Assembly: GCA_029972135.1 (NCBI GenBank)
Contig: CP124755.1
Span: forward strand, 1,798,001-1,862,000
Length of the DNA: 64,000 nucleotides
Origin: Candidatus Thiocaldithrix dubininis
Lineage (GTDB): Bacteria; Pseudomonadota; Gammaproteobacteria; Thiotrichales; Thiotrichaceae
Direction: 5' to 3'
Under the pieces are notes generated by a model. It did no database searches. It had not been told where the DNA came from and was given only the letters and a program-made list of their open reading frames with translations. How positions within the stretch are numbered: the stretch's first letter is position 1; each line of letters opens with the position of its first letter. A program made the position numbers and the translations under genes. Below are positions 7,223 through 16,465 of the stretch, one piece after another.

Positions 7223-7259
7223 TTCAACGTTTCGGTCGCGCGTCGAAAACTCAACGTTT
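7223..7259. promoter_or_regulatory. Direct repeat in the divergent HNH / Old Yellow Enzyme promoter region
   Basis: TCAACGTTT occurs at 7223-7231 and again at 7251-7259, 28 bp apart. Each contains the palindromic core AACGTT. Between them lies a TTTCG/CGAAA inverted repeat. This could bind a regulator of the Old Yellow Enzyme gene, which in many bacteria is controlled by a TetR repressor (NemR); no such regulator is adjacent. Confidence 0.35.
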
Positions 7260-7406
7260 TGCCTACTTCCACAAATAATGCTATGTCATTTAGCCATTCC
7301 ACGCCGATTATCCCATTTATGCAGCAATGATTTGCATTTTAACTGATTTATTTCAACCAGAGTTTAGTCAATACTATCTTCAAACACATTTTTGGAAATA
7401 ATGAAT

Positions 7407-8465
7407 ATGAACCAGTTATTTGCACCCACCGCTATGGGTTTCTATCAGCTAAGCAACCGTTTGGTTATGGCACCGATGACCCGTTCACGAGCTGCTTATG
7501 ATGGTAGTCCAACCGATATGATGACCAAATACTATGCACAACGCGCTAGTATTGGTTTGATTATTAGCGAGGGAACACAACCCTCTGATGAGGGTCAAGG
7601 CTATTTAAGCACGCCGGGTATTTATACCGATGCGCATATTGCCGCGTGGAAAAAAATTAGTGACGCCGTGCATGCCAAAGGGTCACACTTGTTTATTCAA
7701 TTAATGCACGCGGGGCGTATGTCGCATCCTGATAATACACCGCATCATCATCAAGCACTTGCCCCTTCTGCCATTGCGCCTAATGCTCCCATGTTTACAC
7801 CCACAGGCATGCAAGAAATTCCCACCCCGCGCGCTATGAGTTTGGATGATATACAACAAACCATTGCTGATTTTCGACATGCAGCACGTTTTGCAATAGA
7901 GGCAGGCGCGGATGGTGTCGAAATTCATGGGGCAAATGCTTATCTCATTCAACAATTTCTAGCGCCAAGTGCCAATACTCGTACCGATCAATACGGTGGC
8001 TCAATTGAAAATCGGGCATTGTTTGCGATTGAGGTAGCCAGCGCGATTGCTGATGAAATTGGCGCTGATAAGACAGGTATACGCCTTTCACCTCAAACTA
8101 AATTATGGGGCATTGATGAAGGTGCTGATAGCGTCGAGCTCTATCACTACTTGGTCAAAGAACTTAATAAATTAAAACTGGGCTATTTGCATATTTTGCA
8201 CCAAGGTAACGAGCAATTAGTCACCGATTTACGCAAAATTTGGCAAAGCACTTTTATTCTAAATCGCCCTAGTAGACCACGGGAGCAAATTGGTAGCGAT
8301 ATTGCGTCTGGTTTGGCTGATTTGGAAGCCTACGGGCAAATGGTATTGGCGAATCCTGATTTTGTAGAACGCCTGAAACTCAATGCGCCCCTAAACGTAG
8401 CAGATCGTAATACGTTCTTTGGCGGCAATGCTCAGGGTTATATTGATTACCCGTTTCTGACCTAA
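7407..8465 (+). CDS. nemA: Old Yellow Enzyme-type alkene reductase
   Basis: An FMN-dependent ene-reductase of about 352 residues. It has NRLVMAPMTRSRA near the N-terminus (FMN contact), YYAQRASIGLIISEG, the active-site region GRMSHPDN, and GADGVEIHGANAYLIQQFL followed by the family signature TDQYGGSIENRALF. It reduces activated C=C bonds and nitro compounds with NADPH and is usually part of electrophile detoxification. NemA is the closest well-known relative. I start at ATG 7407, eight bases after GGAAA, rather than at TTG 7392 or ATG 7401, because the family N-terminus begins at about this residue. Gly is replaced by Ala in the usual HGANGYLI motif (HGANAYLI), a harmless-looking change. Confidence 0.85.
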   Translation: MNQLFAPTAMGFYQLSNRLVMAPMTRSRAAYDGSPTDMMTKYYAQRASIGLIISEGTQPSDEGQGYLSTPGIYTDAHIAAWKKISDAVHAKGSHLFIQLMHAGRMSHPDNTPHHHQALAPSAIAPNAPMFTPTGMQEIPTPRAMSLDDIQQTIADFRHAARFAIEAGADGVEIHGANAYLIQQFLAPSANTRTDQYGGSIENRALFAIEVASAIADEIGADKTGIRLSPQTKLWGIDEGADSVELYHYLVKELNKLKLGYLHILHQGNEQLVTDLRKIWQSTFILNRPSRPREQIGSDIASGLADLEAYGQMVLANPDFVERLKLNAPLNVADRNTFFGGNAQGYIDYPFLT

Positions 8466-8492
8466 AATAAACGCAAATTGAGCAAGACTTAT

Positions 8493-8523
8493 CTACCAAC
8501 CAGTGGCTTAGCACGGTTGGTAG
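8493..8523. terminator. Hairpin between convergent genes, probable bidirectional terminator
   Basis: CTACCAACC (8493-8501) pairs perfectly with GGTTGGTAG (8515-8523) around a 13-base loop. It lies between the Old Yellow Enzyme gene and the BY-kinase gene, which end facing each other. Neither side has a long T tract, so it may be only weakly active. Confidence 0.5.
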
Positions 8524-8571
8524 TAAGTTATCGGCTTTTATCGCAAAACATGCTTAACAAGTAATGTGATA

Positions 8572-10878
8572 TTAAGCCGCCGAAGCCAAGTTTAAACCTT
8601 TACGTTTAACACGCACGCCGTGTTGAAATAAATCATTATCAGGGTTTGCATTAACATTAGGCATAGAACGCGGTTTACGATAGCGTTGATAATAACGTTC
8701 ATCTAATGCTTCTTGTTCTGAGCGTACCATAATAAAACCGACCAAGTTTTGTTTAATACGGCGCAATTGTTCAATCGCTTTTAAAGTACGTTTGCGGTGC
8801 ATACGATTTTCATCGGTCACTAATACCGTAGCTTCTGCTAACGAAGCAATATATAAGGTTTCTGCAAAACCCGTAACCGGCGGCGCGTCAATAATGACCG
8901 AATCAAAATGTTGTTCTGCTAATTTCAACATACGTGCCATTGCCTCACTGGATAACATGCGCACAGGATCAACCGCTAAATTTCCCGCCGTAATCACATA
9001 TAATCCTTTAGCTTCACGCACGGCTTGCGTGACTTGCGTAATTTCCATTTGCCCCACCAAAAAGTTGCTTAAACCTTTTTGATTACTCAACCCTAATTTG
9101 CCATGTAAGGTTGGACGGCGTAAATCTGCATCAATTAATAATACCTTCATGCCCATTTGCGCTTGGCTGAGGGCAATATTCACCGCCGTGGTGGATTTTC
9201 CTTCTGCCGGATTCACGCTAGTGACTAAGGTAACTTTTGGCACGCCCTCCGGTAATACAAAACGTAAATTCGCAGCGGTCACACGATAAGCTTCCGCCAA
9301 CGATGAACCTAAATCATTAGCCGCCACGGTTGCTAATTTCCGTTCAGACATACCGTGAGCAGCCGGAATTGTCCCTAATACAGGTAAACCACTTAATTGC
9401 TGCAATTCAGCCACATTATTAATATTTTGATTAAAACTATCACGTAATAAGGCTAAAGCTGTGCCTAACATTAAACCTAATAGACTGCCTAATACTAAAT
9501 TCAAAGCTTTATTAGGTTTAAAAATAGTCGTAGGTGCAACCGCAGTATCCACCACTTTAATATTACTGGTATTAGCATTTGAAGCCACATTGACTTCTTT
9601 TAAACGTTGTAATAAGCCATCATATAAATTACGGCTGGTTTCAACTTCTCGTTTTAACGCATTATATTCAATACTTTTATCACGTAGATTAACCAACTCC
9701 CCTTTATAAGCCGCTACTTCACGTTTTAAATCATCTTCCAATTTCTTGGCAGCTTTAAAATCGGCTTCTAATGATTGATGCACATTACCTTGTTCGGCAC
9801 TTAATTGCCCACGCAACGCTTGAATTTGCTCTTGTAAGCGTATCATATCGGGATAAGCCGGTTTAAACAGTTGAGATTTTTCCCGGTATTCCGCTTCTAA
9901 GGTCGCTAAATTTTGCTTTAAACTCGCCACGACTGAATTATTCAAAACCTCTCGCACATTACCGCGTTGGGCTTGAATATATTGACTTTCTGCTTGAATG
10001 CGGTTGCGTTCTGCTTCCCCTAATGAGGTATACAATTCACCCAATTTACGCTCTTGCGTGGCTTGGCTATTGTTAACCTCTAAAATCCCATTTTGTTTAG
10101 CATATTCGACTAATTTAGCTTCTTGCATGGTTAAACGATCCCGCGCTTTTTCCATTTCATCTTCTAAAAAATCTTTAGCATAAGTATCCGTTTCAGTTTG
10201 TGTACTTAGATTTTGTTTAATAAAGGTATCAATCAAAGTATTAAGAATTTGTGCGGATAATACTGGGTCAGGGGATTCATAAAACACTTTTACTAAATGT
10301 GTTCTTTCAATCGGTTCCACATATAAATTCTTTAAAAATTTTGTTACATCATCTTGAGGTTGTTCAGGCGCTTGATGCACTTCTTTAGATTTAAATAAAT
10401 TCAAAAACTTACTTAATAACTGTTTAATTGCCGTTACGACAGAATGCCCTAAAGTTTTGGGTGGCGGACGATCAAATAAGCGAGTTTTCAAATCCAAATC
10501 GTTAATTACTTTTTCAGCTAATTTACGACTTTTTAACTGTTCGTACTGGGTACGAAAAAAAGGATCTTGTTCGCCCATATCCGTACTAATCGGCGTAACA
10601 TTGCCATAATTAACGACTTTTGCGCCTTCTTTCTCGATTTGCAAGGTCGCTGCCGCTCGATAAGTCGGCTGGATATTAAAAGTGATATAAGCGGTTAATA
10701 ACACCATACCTAAAAAGGTTAAAATCACCCACCATTTATTGCGCCAGAGTTTTTGCCATACTTCCGCTAAACTAGCGCTTTGCATACGATTATCCTGCAA
10801 TAATGGCAGGGCAGCGTTAAGTATTAAAGGCTCGTTATTAACGACTAATGGTAATTTAGCAGAATTGGTTATAAACAT
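8572..10878 (-). CDS. Polysaccharide co-polymerase fused to BY-type tyrosine autokinase (Wzc/GumC-like)
   Basis: A protein of about 768 residues. It comprises a membrane helix (NKWWVILTFLGMVLLTAYITF), a Wzz-type periplasmic domain with long coiled-coils, a second helix (LNLVLGSLLGLMLGTALALL) and a cytoplasmic kinase. The kinase has Walker A (VNPAEGKSTT), Walker A' (VLLIDADLRRP) and Walker B (VIIDAPP), and a tyrosine cluster near the C-terminus (RYYQRY). Such proteins set chain length and drive export of capsule or exopolysaccharide, cycling by autophosphorylation. The start is uncertain: ATG 10878 precedes the first domain, while ATG 10917 has GGAG almost touching it. It is divergent from two glycosyltransferases, but no outer-membrane Wza, Wzx, Wzy or phosphatase gene is in view. 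Confidence 0.85.
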   Translation of the reverse strand: MFITNSAKLPLVVNNEPLILNAALPLLQDNRMQSASLAEVWQKLWRNKWWVILTFLGMVLLTAYITFNIQPTYRAAATLQIEKEGAKVVNYGNVTPISTDMGEQDPFFRTQYEQLKSRKLAEKVINDLDLKTRLFDRPPPKTLGHSVVTAIKQLLSKFLNLFKSKEVHQAPEQPQDDVTKFLKNLYVEPIERTHLVKVFYESPDPVLSAQILNTLIDTFIKQNLSTQTETDTYAKDFLEDEMEKARDRLTMQEAKLVEYAKQNGILEVNNSQATQERKLGELYTSLGEAERNRIQAESQYIQAQRGNVREVLNNSVVASLKQNLATLEAEYREKSQLFKPAYPDMIRLQEQIQALRGQLSAEQGNVHQSLEADFKAAKKLEDDLKREVAAYKGELVNLRDKSIEYNALKREVETSRNLYDGLLQRLKEVNVASNANTSNIKVVDTAVAPTTIFKPNKALNLVLGSLLGLMLGTALALLRDSFNQNINNVAELQQLSGLPVLGTIPAAHGMSERKLATVAANDLGSSLAEAYRVTAANLRFVLPEGVPKVTLVTSVNPAEGKSTTAVNIALSQAQMGMKVLLIDADLRRPTLHGKLGLSNQKGLSNFLVGQMEITQVTQAVREAKGLYVITAGNLAVDPVRMLSSEAMARMLKLAEQHFDSVIIDAPPVTGFAETLYIASLAEATVLVTDENRMHRKRTLKAIEQLRRIKQNLVGFIMVRSEQEALDERYYQRYRKPRSMPNVNANPDNDLFQHGVRVKRKGLNLASAA

Positions 10879-11099
10879 GGCTTTTCTACTTGAAAAGTTA
10901 TTTGTATTAACCCGCATACTCCAAGGATGAATCTGTAAGTGCAAAATGCAAGCCAGCAATCGTTAGACTTTTTTAGACGAATGGAAAGCTAAAACGATTA
11001 AGACACAATACCCTGCCATTTATCCGCGATTACTGGTAATAAAGCTTTAATCCTTTACACAATGTCAGATAAGCGAAATCGTCTTGGATACTCAACCCT

Positions 11100-12251
11100 A
11101 TGCGTGTTGCATTTTTTATAACAGGTTTAACCACGGGTGGGGCGGAATTAATGCTTTACCAATTAATTGCCCAGCAACCTTGTTTACAAAATAGTTTAGT
11201 GATTGGTTTAATTGGACGAGGCGAATTAGTCGCGCGCTTTCAGCAATTAGGTATAACCGTTATTTGCCTTGATTTAAAAGGCAAACATAAATTCAAAAAC
11301 CTACTAGCGTTATACCAACACTTAAAACAATATAAACCGGACTTAATTTCAACGTGGTTACCGCATGCGGATGTTATAGGTTCAATTTACGCAAAATTAC
11401 TCCATGTCCCGCTGATTTGGGGAGTTCATGCCACGCATATTTTGAGCAAACAGCATTCGTTTAGCAGTCGTTTATCCGCTTGGTTATGTATTCATTTATT
11501 TAAGAGTTTACCGAACGCAATTGTTTGTTGTGCGCAAAGTACACAACAAGAATGTGCGCGGATTGGTTATCCGGCGCAACGTTTAACGTTTATTGCCAAT
11601 GGTTTTGATACACAACGTTTTAAGCCCGACTCAAACGCTTATCAGCAATTACGCCAACAATTAAAGCTAAGCCCTAATACGTTAATCGTGGGGCATATTG
11701 GGCGTTTTAGTACCCGTAAAAATCAGTTGGGATTTTTACAAGCTGCTAAATTAATGACCCAACAGTTAGACCATGTGCAGTTTGTCATGTTGGGTGCAGA
11801 GGTAGATAACACTACAACAGCGCTAAACCAAGCAATTGCTGAATTAGGCTTGCAAGGCGTAGTGCATTTGTTAGGTTTACAACGCAATACCGCGCCCTTT
11901 ATGGCTGGCTTTGACTTATTCGTTTGTAACTCAAGCTCAGAGGCATTCCCGCTAGTCATTGGCGAAGCAATGAGTTGCGCTGTGCCTTGTGTGGCAAATG
12001 CAGTGGGCGATAATGCGTATTTGATCGCAGACACTGGTTTAACTACCCACACAAATCAAGCCGCTGAGATTGCTGAAGCGGCGTTAACTATTTTAAAGCT
12101 ACCAAATGAGCAACGAGCATTATTGGGGCAAGCCGCACGCACGCGTATTACCCAAAATTTCAGCCTGCAACAGAGCAGCACGCAGTATTTAAACTTATTC
12201 CAACAAACACTGAATGCCAGTCACAAGGCTACTGTATGTCTAAGCCCTTAA
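11100..12251 (+). CDS. Glycosyltransferase, GT-B fold (GT4-like)
   Basis: A 383-residue cytosolic or membrane-associated sugar transferase. The N-terminal Rossmann half starts MRVAFFITGLTTGGAELMLYQL, with the donor-side GG loop typical of GT4. The C-terminal half has VGHIGRFSTRKNQLGFLQAA and the sugar-nucleotide motif EAFPLVIGEAMSCAVPCV, the usual E-x7-E signature. It probably adds one sugar in building the exopolysaccharide repeat unit handled by the divergent BY-kinase protein. Its 3' end overlaps the next glycosyltransferase by 16 bases, indicating coupled translation. Donor and acceptor cannot be read from the sequence. Confidence 0.85.
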   Translation: MRVAFFITGLTTGGAELMLYQLIAQQPCLQNSLVIGLIGRGELVARFQQLGITVICLDLKGKHKFKNLLALYQHLKQYKPDLISTWLPHADVIGSIYAKLLHVPLIWGVHATHILSKQHSFSSRLSAWLCIHLFKSLPNAIVCCAQSTQQECARIGYPAQRLTFIANGFDTQRFKPDSNAYQQLRQQLKLSPNTLIVGHIGRFSTRKNQLGFLQAAKLMTQQLDHVQFVMLGAEVDNTTTALNQAIAELGLQGVVHLLGLQRNTAPFMAGFDLFVCNSSSEAFPLVIGEAMSCAVPCVANAVGDNAYLIADTGLTTHTNQAAEIAEAALTILKLPNEQRALLGQAARTRITQNFSLQQSSTQYLNLFQQTLNASHKATVCLSP

Positions 12252-13336
12252 TTTTATTGGTCTGTACCAATGCCGATACAGCGGGTGCGCCGTTGCATGT
12301 TTGGACATTAGTGCAAGCCTTGCATACGCAGTTTAATTTTCATTGTGTATTTGGTGAACAAGGCGAGATTACACAGCGCATTGCTGCGTTAAATGTGCCC
12401 ATAACCATTATTCCCTTGAAAAGCGCGATTCAACCCTTACGCGATTGGCAAGCCATGCAAGCCTTAAATCGTTTATGTCAACAAATCCAACCTAGACTTA
12501 TACATGCGCATAGCGCGAAAGCGGGTATGGTGGCGCGTTTGGTAGCGCGTTGGCGTCAATTGCCGTGTATTTATACAGTACATGGTTGGGGGTTTGGTTT
12601 AGGTCGCCCACGTATGCAAAGCCTGATTCTACACAGTGTGGAATGGATATTGGCACGGATTGCCCCCGCTTATTTTGTGTACGTGTCGCACGCAGACGCT
12701 AAACAAGCGCAGCGCAGCTTACAAATCGCCGCTGATAAAGGGCAAGTGATTCATAATGGTATGGCAGACCATGGCATACGCGCTGAGGTAGCAGAGCATA
12801 ATACCCCACTAATGGTGGCACGCGTTGCTTATCAAAAAGATCACACGACCTTGGTACAAGCCTTTGCTCAATCTAGTTATCAGCAGTTAACCTTAATTGG
12901 TGAAGGTACAAATAGTCCAGAATTTCAACAGCAACTCAGGCAATGGGCAACCGACAAACATCATGCAATTCAAGCATTAGGCATACAAACCAATGTGCCG
13001 AAGTATTTTAGGCAAGCCGGTTGTTTGGTATTAACTACACATTATGAAGGCTTACCCTTGGCGATTATTGAAGCAATGTGTGCAGGCTTGCCCATTCTGG
13101 CAAGCGATGTGGGTGGCGTGAATGAATTAGTAGAAGAGGGAGTTAATGGCTATTTGCTACCGCCCAAAGACCCGGCTTACTTACAAGCCAAGTTAGAGCA
13201 ATTACAAGACCCGCAAGTACGCCAGCGTTTAGGGCAAGCCAGCCGAGCGCGTTATTGCCAACGCTTTAGCCTAGAACAAATGCTGCACCAATTATCCACG
13301 TTGTATCAACGTTATCTGCACATCCCTAACGCCTAA
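12236..13336 (+). CDS. Glycosyltransferase, GT-B fold (GT4-like)
   Basis: A 366-residue transferase related in fold to its upstream neighbour but clearly diverged from it. It starts with the substrate-side motif NADTAGAPLHVW. It carries IHAHSAKAGMVARLVARW and TVHGWGFG in the N-half, MVARVAYQKDHTTLVQAF at the hinge and the E-x7-E element YEGLPLAIIEAMCAGLPI near residue 280. It begins inside the previous gene and its TAA stop shares its last A with the ATG at 13336 in front of the next ORF, so the three genes form one tight operon. It probably adds another sugar of the same polymer. Specificity is unknown. Confidence 0.85.
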   Translation: MSKPLILLVCTNADTAGAPLHVWTLVQALHTQFNFHCVFGEQGEITQRIAALNVPITIIPLKSAIQPLRDWQAMQALNRLCQQIQPRLIHAHSAKAGMVARLVARWRQLPCIYTVHGWGFGLGRPRMQSLILHSVEWILARIAPAYFVYVSHADAKQAQRSLQIAADKGQVIHNGMADHGIRAEVAEHNTPLMVARVAYQKDHTTLVQAFAQSSYQQLTLIGEGTNSPEFQQQLRQWATDKHHAIQALGIQTNVPKYFRQAGCLVLTTHYEGLPLAIIEAMCAGLPILASDVGGVNELVEEGVNGYLLPPKDPAYLQAKLEQLQDPQVRQRLGQASRARYCQRFSLEQMLHQLSTLYQRYLHIPNA

Positions 13337-13371
13337 TGCTTGGTAAATACCCTAAAAATAGAGCTAAAATT

Positions 13372-14094
13372 ATGACGCGTATACTGTTAATACTGGGTTT
13401 GTGTTTAGGTTTCAGTACCACCCTGTTAGCACAAGAAAAAACGATTGGCGTGTTTGTCGCGTTGGCAGATAACCAACATCAGGGCATTATTCCCGTGCCT
13501 AAAACGATTGGCAATGGCAATGACCCGGAACGTAATTTGTATTGGGGAACGGCAGAAGGCATTAAAGGTGTGTTTGACAAGAGTCGGGTTTGGCGATTAG
13601 TTGAGCAACAAGATACTGCCAATGGAGTTGTGTTACGTACCCGTACCTATCAGCATAAAACCTACCCAGCAAAACTGATTGCCAAAGCCTATCAAGGCGC
13701 AGCAATTCAACAAGCTACCCAAGATTTTGAACAGGCATTACGTGAGCATCAATACGATTTAGCGATTTATGTGGGGCACAATGGCTTAATGGATTTCCGC
13801 TTAGCCATCCCTGCTGCACCTACTGATACCAGTAAACCCAGCGATGCAATGGTCTTGGCTTGTAAAAGCGAAGCTTATTTTAAACCACGCCTGCAAGCAT
13901 TAGGCGCAAACCCGCTATTACTTACCACCCAATTTATGTATCCCGGTGCATTTATTGTCGAAGCAGCCACTGAAAGTTGGTTAAAAGACCAAAACCGTGC
14001 CTTAATTCGCGCCAGTGCTGGCAAAGCCTATGCACGCAATCAAAAACTGAGTGTAAAAGCAGGTACGGGTATTTTTGCCGATTTAGGTGAATAG
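13372..14094 (+). CDS. Exported protein of unknown function in the glycosyltransferase operon
   Basis: About 240 residues with a Sec signal peptide (MTRILLILGLCLGFSTTLLA, cleavage near LLA-QE). The mature part is a mixed alpha/beta globular domain with motifs KTIGVFVALADNQHQGI, DLAIYVGHNGLMDFRL and a C-terminal LIRASAGKAYARNQK. I know no named family for it. The region around YVGHNGLMD and LACKSEAYFKPRLQALG could be the core of a caspase-like or hydrolase-like fold, but that is only an impression. I prefer ATG 13372 because it begins the signal peptide; the upstream ATG at 13336 overlaps the previous stop (TAATG) and would add 12 polar residues. It is likely co-transcribed with the glycosyltransferases, hence perhaps a periplasmic accessory of polymer export. 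Confidence 0.6.
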   Translation: MTRILLILGLCLGFSTTLLAQEKTIGVFVALADNQHQGIIPVPKTIGNGNDPERNLYWGTAEGIKGVFDKSRVWRLVEQQDTANGVVLRTRTYQHKTYPAKLIAKAYQGAAIQQATQDFEQALREHQYDLAIYVGHNGLMDFRLAIPAAPTDTSKPSDAMVLACKSEAYFKPRLQALGANPLLLTTQFMYPGAFIVEAATESWLKDQNRALIRASAGKAYARNQKLSVKAGTGIFADLGE

Positions 14095-14140
14095 TGCGGC
14101 TGTGACTACAACCGCATGCTATAACGATTGTTCAGATTAC

Positions 14141-14830
14141 TTAAGCAAGATCCGCGTTAATTTGCGCAATAACCGCTTGTGGCTCAGCCGCTTGTGTAAT
14201 GGGTCGCCCAACCACCACGTAACTTACGCCTGCTTGTTTGGCTTGCCGAGGAGTCATTACCCGCGATTGATCGCCTTTGTCACTACCTTCTGGGCGAATA
14301 CCGGGGGTAACTAATAAGAATTCGTCGCCTAATTGTGCACGTAGCAAAGCGGCTTCTTGTGCCGAGCATACTACGCCATCTAACCCGCTATCTTGTGCCA
14401 ATTTTGCAAGATATTGCACTTGCTCAAACGGCTCAAGCTGAATACCTGTGCTGGCTAATTGTGCTTTATCCATCGACGTTAACACGGTTACCGCAATTAA
14501 TTTGGGTGGATTTGGCAAGTCCGCCAAGGCGGCTTTTGCCGCTTGCATCATCGTTACGCCACCAGATGCATGCACATTAAGCATCCACACGCCTAATTGT
14601 GCGGCAGCTTTACAAGCAGACGCCACCGTATTCGGAATATCGTGGAATTTTAAGTCCAAAAAGACAGCAAAGCCGCGCTGTACCAAATGTCGTACAAATT
14701 CAGGTCCAGCCGCAACAAATAATTCAAAACCGACTTTTAATTTACACTGGCTAGGTTGCAAGTCTTTGACAAACGTTAAGGCTTGCTCAGCCGTGGCAAA
14801 ATCAAGCGCAATAATCAGGCGACTGGACAT
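14141..14830 (-). CDS. pyrF: Orotidine 5'-phosphate decarboxylase
   Basis: A 229-residue TIM-barrel enzyme that decarboxylates OMP to UMP, the last step of de novo pyrimidine synthesis. The catalytic D-K-D tetrad segment [12 protein letters not shown] is at residues 59-70 (D59, K61, D64). The phosphate loop appears as VTPGIRPEG plus YVVVGRPIT near the C-terminus. Length and motifs are standard. It lies 18 bases after lapB on the same strand, the order known from E. coli, so it is probably read through from the lapB transcript. Confidence 0.95.
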   Translation of the reverse strand: MSSRLIIALDFATAEQALTFVKDLQPSQCKLKVGFELFVAAGPEFVRHLVQRGFAVFLDLKFHDIPNTVASACKAAAQLGVWMLNVHASGGVTMMQAAKAALADLPNPPKLIAVTVLTSMDKAQLASTGIQLEPFEQVQYLAKLAQDSGLDGVVCSAQEAALLRAQLGDEFLLVTPGIRPEGSDKGDQSRVMTPRQAKQAGVSYVVVGRPITQAAEPQAVIAQINADLA

Positions 14831-14848
14831 TTATTTTTTCCTTCACAA

Positions 14849-16003
14849 TTACACAGCAGAGACAGTATCCCAACGATGGCAAGCCGGACACCGCCACAAA
14901 TAGTCCTGCATTTTATACCCACAATGCGTACATTGAAATTCAGGTTGGCTTTTTGCCAGTCGATGCAGACCCATCTGTAAATCTGCAATATCGCAAACCT
15001 GAGCCTGTTGCCAATGATTTGCCAAAATATCCGACGAATACGCCGCAGTGTTCAGCGTCATTTGCCCTTTTTGTAAATGCTCCGTAACTAGCGGTTGAAT
15101 CGTAGGCACTTGCCCAACCAACTGCGCCAACTGCAATAAATACATAAACACGCGGGGCTCACGGTTTTGCTGATATAAAGCTTGGGTAAATTCAAATAAA
15201 GCTTGGCGTTGCGTTAATTCTGGGTATTGATTTAATAATTGTTTGAATAACATACCCAATAAACGCGAATCTTGACGAATCGCTTGTTCGTATAAAGCTA
15301 AAGCGGTCTCGGTCTGCCCTTGGCTATAAGCTAAATCGGCTTTTAATACTTTAACGCGTGACGATTGCGGATAAATCTTTTCAGCAGCTTTTAAATTAGC
15401 ATCCGCTTCAAATAAGTTGTTATTATTTAAAGCTTGAGTAGCCAATTCACAATAATAATGCGCAATTAAACGGCTATGATCGGTTTGCCCTTGTTGTTGT
15501 ACACATTGGGTAATCTCAATGGCTTTATCCCATTCGTGTAATTTTTCATAAATTTCGCGTAAGGGTTCGCAGGCTGCAATTTGTTTAGGGTCGTCTTTGA
15601 GAATTTCGGTAAATACACTTTCCGCACGGTCTAATAAACCCGCAGCAAAAAAATCTTCACCCAACGCTAACATAGCATTCACACGCTGCGCTTTGCTAAT
15701 TGTTGGACGTGCAATTAAATTTTGATGCACACGTAAAGCACGATTCACTTCGCCGCGATTGCGAAACGAATTGCCTAATAATAAAAACGTGTTGGCTGTC
15801 TGTTCATCGACATCCGGATATTTTAAAAAAACGTCTAAGGCTTTGTCCGGCTCTTCGTTTAATAAGTAATTGATACCTTGCACAAAACGTTCATTCACGC
15901 TACTTGGTTGCTCTGACGCCTGCTTAGTTTTGCTTGGCTTAGTCGCGGCGCGCCAACCTGAATAAAAGGCTAGCGGTAATAATAGAAATAATATTTCTAG
16001 CAT
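14849..16003 (-). CDS. lapB: Lipopolysaccharide assembly protein LapB (YciM)
   Basis: A 384-residue inner-membrane-anchored protein: one N-terminal helix (MLEILFLLLPLAFYSGW), then about eight to nine TPR-like helical repeats from residue 40 to 340, and a C-terminal rubredoxin-type zinc ribbon (CTHCGYK and CPACHRW). In E. coli LapB recruits FtsH to degrade LpxC, limiting LPS synthesis, in concert with PbgA/YejM. Gene context (ihfB-lapB-pyrF) matches, but the usual small lapA/yciS gene between ihfB and lapB is missing; the 68-base gap holds only an intrinsic terminator. This protein must therefore work without a neighbouring LapA. Confidence 0.93.
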   Translation of the reverse strand: MLEILFLLLPLAFYSGWRAATKPSKTKQASEQPSSVNERFVQGINYLLNEEPDKALDVFLKYPDVDEQTANTFLLLGNSFRNRGEVNRALRVHQNLIARPTISKAQRVNAMLALGEDFFAAGLLDRAESVFTEILKDDPKQIAACEPLREIYEKLHEWDKAIEITQCVQQQGQTDHSRLIAHYYCELATQALNNNNLFEADANLKAAEKIYPQSSRVKVLKADLAYSQGQTETALALYEQAIRQDSRLLGMLFKQLLNQYPELTQRQALFEFTQALYQQNREPRVFMYLLQLAQLVGQVPTIQPLVTEHLQKGQMTLNTAAYSSDILANHWQQAQVCDIADLQMGLHRLAKSQPEFQCTHCGYKMQDYLWRCPACHRWDTVSAV

Positions 16004-16015
16004 ATGAACCCCAGT

Positions 16016-16040
16016 AAAAAGGGAGGTTAACCCTCCCTTT
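16016..16040 (-). terminator. Intrinsic terminator after ihfB
   Basis: On the minus strand AAAGGGAGG pairs with CCTCCCTTT (arms 16032-16040 and 16018-16026) around a 5-base loop, ending in T residues. It lies 12 bases above the lapB start codon, so lapB must use its own start site or partial read-through. Confidence 0.7.
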
Positions 16041-16071
16041 CTTAATCTTATTATAATAACTGAGCAAACGT

Positions 16072-16377
16072 TTAATCTTGAATGGGATGGGTAGCCCGTG
16101 ATTCATTAACGCGTTCGCGCAGTTCTTTCCCCGGTTTAAAATGCGGTACATGCTTCGGTGGTAAGGCCACTTGATCGCCAGTTTTGGGATTACGCCCTTT
16201 GCGTGCAGCACGATGATGCAACGAAAAGCTACCAAACCCACGAATTTCAATACGCCCACCATCTGACAGTGTTTCGCTCATCTTGTCCAATAACATCTTG
16301 ACAGAGAGTTCAACATCCCGACTGCTTAAATGACTTTGTTTCCGGGATAAGATATCAATGATTTCAGATTTGGTCAT
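16072..16377 (-). CDS. ihfB: Integration host factor, beta subunit
   Basis: A 101-residue DNA-bending protein of the HU/IHF family. It has [19 protein letters not shown] at the helical N-terminus, [13 protein letters not shown] in the body and the DNA-intercalating arm [10 protein letters not shown]. It works as a heterodimer with IhfA (not in this window) in the nucleoid, in transcription by sigma-54 and in replication and recombination. It follows rpsA, as in most gammaproteobacteria, but a terminator at 16420-16437 separates the two, so ihfB likely has its own promoter within about 40 bases of its start. No unusual residues are seen. Confidence 0.95.
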   Translation of the reverse strand: MTKSEIIDILSRKQSHLSSRDVELSVKMLLDKMSETLSDGGRIEIRGFGSFSLHHRAARKGRNPKTGDQVALPPKHVPHFKPGKELRERVNESRATHPIQD

Positions 16378-16419
16378 CCTTTACACTCCTGAAGATGCAA
16401 CAGGTATTTAAAAGAACAA

Positions 16420-16437
16420 GGGAAGCCGAAACTTCCC
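16420..16437 (-). terminator. Intrinsic terminator after rpsA
   Basis: On the minus strand GGGAAG pairs with CTTCCC around a 6-base TTTCGG loop, and the RNA continues into TTGTTCTTTTAAA. It is a short but GC-containing stem between rpsA and ihfB. Confidence 0.6.
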
Positions 16438-16465
16438 CTGTCTGGCGTTTTTAATTGAGAAACGC

